From: Spirochaetia bacterium
Lineage (GTDB): Bacteria; Spirochaetota; Spirochaetia; Sphaerochaetales; Sphaerochaetaceae
Length of the DNA: 5,265 nt
Reading direction: 5' to 3'
Assembly (NCBI GenBank): GCA_009929055.1
Contig: SABI01000176.1
Span: forward strand, 1-5,265
Shown: positions 1 to 4,824 of the stretch, piece by piece
How the letters are laid out: each line of letters opens with the position of its first letter
Numbering within the stretch: the first letter of the stretch is position 1
The notes under the pieces: model-generated
The model's database searches: none
What the model was told of the DNA's origin: nothing
What the model saw: the letters and a program-made list of their open reading frames with translations, nothing else
Translations under genes and position numbers: made by a program

Positions 1-2
1 GG

Positions 3-323
3 ATTATGCGGTGGCTCCCTTCTCGTGCCCATGACAACGGAATGTTCCTCATCTTTAGTAATGGAGTAGGAAGAGACGATAATGAAGTGCGTACCGGTAA
101 TGCGATGATTTTAGATCCCTATGGGGAAACTCTCGCCGAATCAAAGGCCGTAGAGAATGATATGGTTATTGCTGAACTAGATCCAACCTTACTTACTGCC
201 AGCAATGGAAAGCGATGGATGAAAACACGGAGACCTGAACTCTATAGTATGCTTGCCACAAGAGTCGGAAACGAGCAGGATACGAGGACAGTTCGCTTTT
301 CCTATGAGTCCACTCAAGAGTAA
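3..323 (+). CDS. Carbon-nitrogen hydrolase (nitrilase superfamily), C-terminal part
   Basis: The reading frame is open from the left edge (codon at 3-5) to a TAA at 321-323, so this is the last ~106 residues of a longer gene; the ATG at 6 is an internal Met, not a start. The block WLPSRAHDNGMFLIFSNGVG followed by RTGNAMILDPYGETLAES is the typical late part of the alpha-beta-beta-alpha nitrilase fold, where the family has an R-A-x-D-N segment, a strand ending in N-G-V-G and then D-P-x-G. Members hydrolyse nitriles or amides in the cytoplasm using a Glu-Lys-Cys triad. Those residues lie upstream of the window, so activity and substrate cannot be judged. The tail (RRPELYSML, then an acidic end) resembles aliphatic-amidase-like or uncharacterised family members. 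The gene converges on the radical SAM gene with a 94-base gap. Confidence 0.85.
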   Translation: MMRWLPSRAHDNGMFLIFSNGVGRDDNEVRTGNAMILDPYGETLAESKAVENDMVIAELDPTLLTASNGKRWMKTRRPELYSMLATRVGNEQDTRTVRFSYESTQE

Positions 324-417
324 TGCCCCTCTAGGGGATAAATCTGTAGATTCTTCACCAGGTTGTATTCGTTTGCTCGCTTCTCAATAAGCTGTTGGAA
401 AGGTGTAGAGGTGAGGT

Positions 418-717
418 TTATCTGTGATGCGAAAAGTCTCTAACATAGAATGTATGACCCCCATAAGTTGAGGGTATGATGAGCTTCTCATCTACCAAAC
501 TTGTAACTATAGAATAATCATCTCCATTTCGTTGTAGAAGTTCCTTCACAGCATCATCACGCATTGGATGAACTGCGGTAATGCTCAAGAGATCTTTTCG
601 TGAATCACCTGAATTACTAAATTCATTTCCTTCATACCCAATTAAGTACTCTACTTTCTCCACGTAAGGAGAATATATTGCATAGGCCCTTGTAAGAGAC
701 TCTTCACTTGCAGGCAT
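418..717 (-). CDS. C-terminal open frame of the split radical SAM protein
   Basis: Ninety-nine residues in the second frame, beginning at an internal Met (MPASEESLTRAY). The segment matches the region that follows the barrel in this radical SAM family: a YLIGYEGNEF stretch, then DLLSITAVHPMRDDAVKELL, which looks like a small winged-helix-like helix pair, then FYVRDF near the end. The true coding signal extends upstream of this Met to about 768 (NRAYLSIPTRPP), without a ribosome binding site of its own. It is therefore the detached tail of the upstream frame, not a separate gene. The stop TAA is at 420-418. Confidence 0.65.
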   Translation of the reverse strand: MPASEESLTRAYAIYSPYVEKVEYLIGYEGNEFSNSGDSRKDLLSITAVHPMRDDAVKELLQRNGDDYSIVTSLVDEKLIIPSTYGGHTFYVRDFSHHR

Positions 718-766
718 TACTGAACTTATTGCAGGAGGTCTTGTAGGAATAGATAGATATGCCCTA

Positions 767-1375
767 TTAGGAGAGAGAGTTGATAAACTTCGCCATACGC
801 TCTAACTCTTCGCTACTGGTATTCACCCCTTCTACTAACATTGACTCGGTCATGAGTAGATGAGTTGGCCTTTCTTTATATTGTGAAGCGAAGTGCAATA
901 GCCCTGATTTAATTACTTCAAGATCTAAATCTTTATGTGGTCTGTCTATCCTTTTCCAGATATCTAAAGAAATAGCATCTACCTTTACAGAAACCCAATC
1001 TGCTTCAAGTAGTGCCTCTCTTACCTCTTGTCTTCCTACTAACGTGCCGTTAGTAATTACTGCAACAGGGATGAGAAACTCTTTGAGTCGAAGAATTAAC
1101 TCTTTTAGGTTTTTATCGAGCGTTGGCTCTCCATCGGGAACTATTGTGAGGTAATCTACCCTCTTTCCCTCCCTTTTCACCTCTTCTAGTCTTTGCTTTA
1201 CTGCTTCACTAAGCTCTTTAGGGGATAAGAATTCCCTTATCTGTGTACTCATGTGTAAGGCATTGCCTAACTGACAATAGATACATGCATAGGTGCAGTG
1301 CTTAGGGGGAATTGTATTTATCCCCAAACTTTGACCAAGTCTTCTTGAAGGGACAGGTCCAAATATTTCTAACAT
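767..1375 (-). CDS. N-terminal open frame of the split radical SAM protein
   Basis: This is the part translated without any frameshift: 202 residues holding the radical SAM cluster motif CTYACIYC (Cys 27, 31, 34), the DGEPTL strand (81-86), an ITNGT strand (107-111) and SVKVDA (129-134). It ends six codons after MAKFI, just where the family continues with a Pro-Asx-Lys/Arg-Ala-Tyr strand. The start is supported by AGGGAG at 1388-1383 and by the usual N-terminal context (GPVPSRRLG close to the start). If no repair occurs, the product lacks the final barrel element and the C-terminal domain, and is likely unstable or altered. Confidence 0.7.
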   Translation of the reverse strand: MLEIFGPVPSRRLGQSLGINTIPPKHCTYACIYCQLGNALHMSTQIREFLSPKELSEAVKQRLEEVKREGKRVDYLTIVPDGEPTLDKNLKELILRLKEFLIPVAVITNGTLVGRQEVREALLEADWVSVKVDAISLDIWKRIDRPHKDLDLEVIKSGLLHFASQYKERPTHLLMTESMLVEGVNTSSEELERMAKFINSLS

Positions 1376-1382
1376 ATATTAT

Positions 1383-1388
1383 CTCCCT
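1383..1388 (-). promoter_or_regulatory. Shine-Dalgarno AGGGAG of the radical SAM gene
   Basis: AGGGAG lies seven bases before the ATG at 1375 and fixes that start. It is only about five bases beyond the U-tract of the preceding terminator. It is also complementary to the CTCCCT in the 3' arm of that terminator, so two alternative pairings are possible. Confidence 0.6.
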
Positions 1389-1392
1389 CATT

Positions 1393-1420
1393 AAGAAAAA
1401 GGGAGCACTCTGCTCCCTTA
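1393..1420 (-). terminator. Rho-independent terminator of the arsR-oxidoreductase operon
   Basis: On the minus strand AAGGGAGCA (1419-1411), loop GAG, and TGCTCCCTT (1407-1399) form a perfect 9-bp stem with a three-base loop. It runs directly into a T-tract (TTTTT C TT, 1400-1393). It starts 25 bases after the oxidoreductase stop codon. On the plus strand the stem is followed by ATAAAG, so it terminates only leftward transcription. Its end is about 18 bases from the radical SAM start codon, so that gene needs a promoter overlapping this region or depends on readthrough. Confidence 0.88.
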
Positions 1421-1444
1421 TAAAGATGAAATGTGATGCTTAAG

Positions 1445-2803
1445 TTAGCTTCTCATGTTCTTTACGATGACTTCAGCCGCTTTTATTAAAGGGTAGCCTG
1501 CTGGGGAGCCGGTGAGTAAGGGTTGTGTTCCAATTTGCATAGTAAGAAGAGCTTTTACTGTAACCCTATTTTGAATTAAAAACCCTATGGCGTTAGTTAA
1601 TTCTCCAGTGCTATAGCCCCCATATACTTCACCACCGAGAATCATTCCACAATCGGCGGCTACAATAAGTTTGACTGTTTGTTTGTGTGAGTGGTTTAAT
1701 GTCCCTGGATGGGTATCCATACCGGTAAAACTTCCACTCATGATGGCAAAATCTTCTTGAATTGCCCTTACTTCAGTAATGCCAGCAGTTCCAAAGGCAT
1801 GTTCTCCAATTGCTGTTGAATAAATAGCTATTGTTCCAGTAAAAGGTTTACAAGGACTTAAGGTAAACAAATTCATCCCAGCGGTTCTCGCTTCAGCACA
1901 GCCAGTAGAAGCTAACATGGTACGGTCAATCTTACGAGTAACAAAATCACGTTTTTCAGCACAATCTCCTACCGCAACAATATCGTTAGAGCAGGGGAGG
2001 ACTCTCATATATTCACATGTTCTAATGAACCCAAATTCATTCAATTCAATTCCTGCTTTTGCAGCAATAGCAGTATTAGGGGCGTAGCCCATAGAAAGGA
2101 TAACAGCATCAGCCTCAATTTTATTCCCATTAGAAAGAATAATACCAGAGACTTTTCCATCCTTTCCTTGAATTTCTGAAACACCAGAACCTGTAATAAC
2201 ATTCACTCCCCGTTCAATGAGATGTTCTTGGGCAATCTTTCCAAATTCTTCATCAAATGCTTTACTGAGAATTGTCTTCTCAATTTCAACCAACGTAACT
2301 TCGAAATCTTTTTTGTTTAACTCGTCTGATACTTCTACTCCAATAAAGCCAGCACCGATGACAACTATTTTCTTTGCATCTTCAATTTTTTTTACCATAT
2401 CATCGAGATATACCTTATTCTTTGGAATGGTAAAGACGTTTTCAAGTTCAGCTCCTTTGAGCCATTTCGGTCGGGTAGGAATCGACCCTAGAGCTAAAAT
2501 TAATTTATTATAGACAAATACTTCCCCTTCTTTGGTATGACAAGTATGGTCTTCTACTTTGATATCAATGAGCTCATCAATTACAATTTCAACTCCTGCA
2601 CTAGAGAGGAGTTTGTCGGGGAGAATATTTTTATCGCTATCACTTAAGGTGCCAAAAATATAGGGAATACCACATGGTATAAGAACCTTCTCTTCTTTTC
2701 TAATCAAAACAACTTCCTTTTGTGGATATGTTGATTTTGTCGTAATAGCTGCCTGTAACCCTGAAGCTCCACCGCCTACTACTAATACGTCAATTTTTCT
2801 CAT
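1445..2803 (-). CDS. FAD/NAD(P)-dependent disulfide oxidoreductase (CoA-disulfide reductase / NADH oxidase type)
   Basis: A full-length flavoprotein of 452 residues, normal for the single-cysteine CoADR/Nox/NPSR group of pyridine nucleotide-disulfide oxidoreductases. The FAD-binding GGGASG is at residues 10-15. Cys44 in LIPCGIPYIFGTL is the redox cysteine position of CoADR/Nox. A second Rossmann motif GAGFIGVE lies at 150-157, with Glu173 closing the following strand (VTLVEIEK), which favours NADH. The second FAD motif DIVAVGDCAEKR is at 274-285, and the C-terminal dimerisation domain is complete; no rhodanese domain is fused. Likely reactions are reduction of CoA disulfide or persulfide/polysulfide, or of O2, in the cytoplasm; sequence alone cannot separate these. 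GGGAG (2817-2813) lies nine bases before the ATG. The gene follows arsR after 24 bases, so it is probably cotranscribed and controlled by that regulator. It ends before a strong terminator. Confidence 0.92.
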   Translation of the reverse strand: MRKIDVLVVGGGASGLQAAITTKSTYPQKEVVLIRKEEKVLIPCGIPYIFGTLSDSDKNILPDKLLSSAGVEIVIDELIDIKVEDHTCHTKEGEVFVYNKLILALGSIPTRPKWLKGAELENVFTIPKNKVYLDDMVKKIEDAKKIVVIGAGFIGVEVSDELNKKDFEVTLVEIEKTILSKAFDEEFGKIAQEHLIERGVNVITGSGVSEIQGKDGKVSGIILSNGNKIEADAVILSMGYAPNTAIAAKAGIELNEFGFIRTCEYMRVLPCSNDIVAVGDCAEKRDFVTRKIDRTMLASTGCAEARTAGMNLFTLSPCKPFTGTIAIYSTAIGEHAFGTAGITEVRAIQEDFAIMSGSFTGMDTHPGTLNHSHKQTVKLIVAADCGMILGGEVYGGYSTGELTNAIGFLIQNRVTVKALLTMQIGTQPLLTGSPAGYPLIKAAEVIVKNMRS

Positions 2804-2827
2804 GACTTTTTTCTCCCTTATATATGT

Positions 2828-3163
2828 TTAAAATGCTATCTCTTTATTTGGATGTTTTTCATTGCACAATGTGCAGGTCGTTTGTCTTCTCGTCTGACAT
2901 TCTCCAATTCCAGTTTGTTCTACTTCACTAAAGGCTAATAAAAGAGTTGCTAGGCTTCTTAGTGCCTCTTTTTCCACTTGATAGTGGACGAAGTATCCCC
3001 TCTTTGTACCTAGAACAATGCCTACTTGTTTGAGAACCTTCAGATGTTGTGATACAGCAGCTTCAGAAATCTTGAGTGTTCGAGCAAGTCCTCCTACACA
3101 ATACTGGCGTAGGAGTAACATCTGTACGATGGTGAGTCGGCTTTGGTCTGACAATGCTTTCAT
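2828..3163 (-). CDS. ArsR/SmtB-family winged-helix repressor
   Basis: A small cytoplasmic DNA-binding regulator, 111 residues from the ATG at 3163. ALSDQSRLTIVQMLL at 3-17 is the usual ArsR first helix. The helix-turn-helix follows (about 21-46, with SEAAVSQHLKVLKQVGIV as recognition helix) and then the wing (TKRGYFVHYQV, 53-63). The classical CVC metal site is reduced to one cysteine (C22 in YCVGGLA). Cys89, Cys97, Cys100 and His104 form a Cys-rich C-terminal tail that could bind metal or sense thiol chemistry. The ATG lacks a good Shine-Dalgarno sequence. The frame is open upstream to a TGA at 3196-3194 and adds a sensible IPQLHEI segment, so the true start may be an AUU codon at 3184. It is first in an operon with the flavoprotein and faces candidate ATTAAG operators, suggesting autorepression. 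The inducer is unknown. Confidence 0.9.
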   Translation of the reverse strand: MKALSDQSRLTIVQMLLLRQYCVGGLARTLKISEAAVSQHLKVLKQVGIVLGTKRGYFVHYQVEKEALRSLATLLLAFSEVEQTGIGECQTRRQTTCTLCNEKHPNKEIAF

Positions 3164-3191
3164 TATTTCATGTAACTGTGGAATAATTTTA

Positions 3192-3195
3192 CCTC
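3192..3195 (-). promoter_or_regulatory. GAGG Shine-Dalgarno that may set a non-canonical arsR start
   Basis: GAGG within TGAGTGAGGTAAAATT lies 28 bases before the ATG at 3163, too far to serve it, but seven bases before an in-frame ATT at 3184-3182. No ATG, GTG or TTG lies in this frame between the upstream TGA (3196-3194) and the ATG at 3163. Confidence 0.35.
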
Positions 3196-3218
3196 ACTCA
3201 TATAAAAAAGGGTATCTA

Positions 3219-3236
3219 ATTAAGTCTTTACTTAAT
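3219..3236. promoter_or_regulatory. Candidate ArsR operator, inverted repeat ATTAAG-N6-CTTAAT
   Basis: A perfect inverted repeat with 6-bp arms and a six-base spacer lies 56 bases upstream of the annotated arsR ATG, just downstream of a possible minus-strand -10 TATGAT (3248-3243). AT-rich dyads of about this size near their own promoter are typical of ArsR autoregulation. A further copy of the half-site is at 3267-3275. Confidence 0.5.
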
Positions 3237-3275
3237 CAAACTATCATAAAGATCTTCTCATTACAAGATTAAGTA
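3229..3275. repeat. 9-bp inverted repeat TACTTAATC / GATTAAGTA flanking the arsR promoter region
   Basis: TACTTAATC at 3229-3237 and GATTAAGTA at 3267-3275 are exact reverse complements separated by 29 bases. The right arm falls where the -35 box of a minus-strand promoter with -10 TATGAT (3248-3243) would lie, and the left arm sits at its predicted start site. The left arm shares CTTAAT with the shorter dyad at 3219-3236, giving three half-sites in all. Confidence 0.5.
3243..3248 (-). promoter_or_regulatory. Possible -10 box (TATGAT) of the arsR operon promoter
   Basis: TATGAT on the minus strand matches the -10 consensus at five of six bases and would place the transcript start near 3236. 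The -35 match upstream (TTAATC at 3272-3267, 18-base spacer) is poor. The call rests mainly on the -10 box and its position between the ATTAAG half-sites. Confidence 0.35.
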
Positions 3276-3330
3276 TGATGAAAAAGGAAGAAAAACAAAG
3301 ATGAGTCTTGAAGAAAAGGGGGAGGGACTG

Positions 3331-3393
3331 GTGTTATTATTGATGAAAGGATGTAGATGTGGATGGATAAGAGTTTCTTTAAAGCTTCACTAG
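3331..3393 (+). CDS. Possible 20-residue Cys-containing peptide
   Basis: A GTG at 3331 follows a perfect GGAGG (3321-3325) with a five-base gap, inside a GGGGGAGGG run. The frame ends at TAG 3391-3393. An in-frame ATG at 3301, ten bases after AGGAAG, would give 30 residues. The peptide has a short hydrophobic start (four residues LLLM), then KGCRCGWIRV, and is basic. No family is recognised. It sits upstream of a LytTR regulator and an AgrC-like sensor, systems that often respond to peptides, but no AgrB-type processing protein is present. It is short enough to arise by chance. Confidence 0.22.
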   Translation: MLLLMKGCRCGWIRVSLKLH

Positions 3394-3452
3394 TTTCAGA
3401 TTAATAGTTCAAATGGTGAAGAAATTAATCACATGTGGACATTGGTGTGTTA

Positions 3453-3461
3453 TGATATAAA
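3453..3461 (+). promoter_or_regulatory. Extended -10 promoter (TGATATAAA) for the two-component operon
   Basis: TG-A-TATAAA fits an extended -10 element, with a TGGACA -35-like hexamer at 3436-3441 at a short 14-base spacing. The expected start is near 3468, giving a leader of about 80 bases before the regulator. A GATAT-N8-ATATC dyad overlaps the element and could be a binding site. Confidence 0.4.
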
Positions 3462-3547
3462 CTCTCATATCTTGATAAAGAAAATAGTTCTATTGAGTTT
3501 TCTGTATATTAGCAAGGCCACAATGGTAAGGAATAGTGAAAGGGCAC

Positions 3548-4273
3548 ATGATAAAAATAGCAATTTGTGATGATGATAAAGACGAACTCGAGAGAGTACA
3601 TAATAATTGTTTAGTTTACTTTGGTAGAATGCCTCACAAAGAGGTCAAAATTACTACTTTTGACAAAGGAAATACATTAATAGAATCTCTTGATAGTAAC
3701 AAAGGATTCGATCTCCTATTCTTAGATATCTACATGAGTCCTCTTTCTGGGCTCGATGTAGCAAAGGTTATAAGAGAGAGAGGTGATGAGAGCGAAATAA
3801 TATTTCTCACCTCATCACGAGCCCATGCAATAGAGGCCTTCACACTAAATGCCACCCATTATCTTGTGAAACCGTATACTAAAGAGCAGTTTGATAGTGC
3901 TTTATCAAAAGCATTCAAACAGCTTGAAAAGAAGAAAGTAGATTATATTACGTTAAAATCTACCAGTGGACTTCATAAAATTTTGTTTAATGAATTGGTC
4001 TACTCAGAAACAGAAAAACATATACAACATATCCATTTGGTAAATGGGTCGGTATTGAAGGTTCGTATAACAAGTATCGCACTATTTGAGCTACTGAACA
4101 ATGATAGAAGATTCTACAAATGTGGTAGTACCTACATTCTAAATATGGGGAAAATTAAAGAAATAACAGCCAAAACAATAGTTCTTGATACGAAAGAAGT
4201 GCTCATTATGCAACGGCGGCACTATAAGACTCTTATGGATACTTATACTCGCTATTCTTTAGAGAGGGATTAA
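3548..4273 (+). CDS. LytTR-family response regulator (AgrA/LytR type)
   Basis: A complete two-domain regulator of 241 residues from the ATG at 3548. The receiver domain (about 1-125) shows the acidic pocket D8-D9, the phosphorylated Asp60 in LLFLDIYM, the switch Thr88 in IIFLTSS and Lys108 in YLVKPY. The LytTR DNA-binding domain follows (about 133-236), starting at DYITLKST, with the late FYKCGSTYILNM stretch at 189-200 and the basic QRRHYK at 222-227. It should bind DNA as a phosphorylated dimer, typically to paired short repeats. An upstream in-frame GTG at 3536 (AAGGA three bases before it) would add four residues. The ATG was chosen because the family begins M-I-K-I-A-I-C-D-D; the AAAGGG before it is very close, so the start is not certain. 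Its stop overlaps the next ATG (TAATG), implying coupling with the membrane sensor. Confidence 0.92.
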   Translation: MIKIAICDDDKDELERVHNNCLVYFGRMPHKEVKITTFDKGNTLIESLDSNKGFDLLFLDIYMSPLSGLDVAKVIRERGDESEIIFLTSSRAHAIEAFTLNATHYLVKPYTKEQFDSALSKAFKQLEKKKVDYITLKSTSGLHKILFNELVYSETEKHIQHIHLVNGSVLKVRITSIALFELLNNDRRFYKCGSTYILNMGKIKEITAKTIVLDTKEVLIMQRRHYKTLMDTYTRYSLERD

Positions 4274-4824
4274 TGAAGTATCTTTCAGTTGTTGCTGTTC
4301 CCTTAATTACACTCATAATTGCACAAATAATTGTCTTTGATTTATCACGATTTCGTTTCTCTAGGAAAAAACTATCAATTATTATTTTGATTGAGTTTGG
4401 ACTCTTATTACTTCTTAATGGGACAATTCTCATTATTGCTGGCCTTGATGCCTACGCTCGGTTTTATGTGTTTGCTATTGTAATTCCAGCTTTTGGGGTA
4501 TTTTTTTACACCTCTAAACGACGAGACGCAAGAGATATTTTTACCATAATAATTACTATTTACTTTAGTAATCTCATCTCAATTCCAGCAATGTGGATCT
4601 CTCAATCTTTTTCTAATATGTATCTCTTTTATAATGTTGCTCGAATAGTAATATTTGCGTTACTCTTCTTCTTTATTCACACTTTTTTTCGTAAAGCGTA
4701 TCTTGCATTACAAGATGAAGTTGATAAAGGCTGGGTTATTTTTTCTATCCTACCGGTTTTAGGTTCTGCATTACTTTATTATCAATTTATGCGCTACAGC
4801 CAAAATGGAAATTTTCCAGCATAA
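4273..4824 (+). CDS. Truncated AgrC-like sensor histidine kinase, membrane half only
   Basis: The ATG at 4273 overlaps the regulator stop by one base (TAATG), with purine-rich AGAGAGGG before it. About six hydrophobic helices can be seen near residues 3-22, 35-57, 64-80, 88-110, 118-137 and 154-171, with basic loops such as RFRFSRKK (27-34) and TSKRRDAR (80-87). This layout and the pairing with a LytTR regulator fit the sensor half of an AgrC/GHKL-type kinase in the inner membrane. The dimerisation/phosphoacceptor helix and the ATPase domain are absent. The frame stops at TAA 4822-4824 only because it runs into sequence antisense to a thrS fragment; from about residue 176 (QNGNFPA) the codons are probably not native. 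Expected full length would be about 400-450 residues. An unrelated membrane protein cannot be excluded. Confidence 0.75.
   Translation: MKYLSVVAVPLITLIIAQIIVFDLSRFRFSRKKLSIIILIEFGLLLLLNGTILIIAGLDAYARFYVFAIVIPAFGVFFYTSKRRDARDIFTIIITIYFSNLISIPAMWISQSFSNMYLFYNVARIVIFALLFFFIHTFFRKAYLALQDEVDKGWVIFSILPVLGSALLYYQFMRYSQNGNFPA

Larger units (their letters stand above)
418..1375 (-). pseudogene. Radical SAM protein (COG0731-like, C-terminal winged-helix-like domain), split by a frameshift
   Basis: The upstream frame (1375 to TAA at 769-767) gives 202 residues. GPVPSRRLGQSLGIN at residues 6-20 precedes the 4Fe-4S motif C27-x3-C31-x2-C34, and DGEPTL at 81-86 is the glycine-rich SAM-binding strand. The frame stops right after FINSLS. 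The next frame carries NRAYLSIPTRPPAISSVM and then the C-terminal region (LIGYEGNEF, DLLSITAVHPMRDDAVKELL, FYVRDF) to TAA at 420-418. These are consecutive parts of one family protein. Restoring one TC pair gives S-L-S-P-N-R-A and 319 residues, a normal length. The ATG at 1375 has AGGGAG seven bases upstream. Known relatives include TYW1-like and uncharacterised radical SAM enzymes; no substrate can be inferred. The first half keeps most of the barrel but loses its end and the C-terminal domain. Real pseudogene, phase variation, recoding or sequencing error all remain possible. Confidence 0.85.
3164..3547. other. Divergent intergenic region between arsR and the response regulator
   Basis: About 370 bases without a recognised gene. 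The left third holds the arsR leader, the ATTAAG half-sites and a probable leftward promoter. The middle (about 3281-3393) is purine-rich on the plus strand and holds a mini-ORF behind GGAGG, plus a short imperfect hexamer run GATGTA-GATGTG-GATGGA at 3350-3367. The right third holds an extended -10 promoter (3453-3461), a small dyad GATAT-N8-ATATC over that promoter (3454-3471) and two copies of AATAGTTC exactly 80 bases apart (3403 and 3483). No tRNA, riboswitch fold or intrinsic terminator was recognised. Confidence 0.7.

Noticed and set aside
326..337. Hairpin CCCC-TCTA-GGGG right after the hydrolase stop, as a possible terminator
   Set aside because: Only a 4-5 bp stem and no T-run on either strand (it is followed by ATAAATCTG), so an intrinsic terminator is not supported.
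314..432. Minus-strand open stretch of about 38 codons containing QQLIEKRANEYNLVKNLQIY, which reads like real protein
   Set aside because: It has no standard start with a ribosome binding site, begins after a stop inside the radical SAM tail and overlaps the hydrolase 3' end; no family recognised. Probably chance.
2217..2513. Plus-strand frame of 98 codons
   Set aside because: Antisense shadow of the flavoprotein gene; no ribosome binding site and a Ser/Phe-rich composition typical of a reversed coding frame.
3018..3272. Plus-strand frame of 84 codons antisense to arsR
   Set aside because: Shadow of the strongly supported ArsR frame that merely runs on into the AT-rich intergenic region.
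3430..3437. CACATGTG palindrome
   Set aside because: A single 8-bp palindrome is expected by chance at this scale and has no second copy.
3433..3570. Plus-strand 45-codon frame with a hydrophobic stretch (IKKIVLLSFLYISKA)
   Set aside because: It spans the predicted transcript start, lacks a good ribosome binding site and overlaps the regulator start in another frame.
4233..4433. Minus-strand frame of 66 codons across the regulator-sensor overlap
   Set aside because: Antisense shadow of two supported genes; no recognisable motif.
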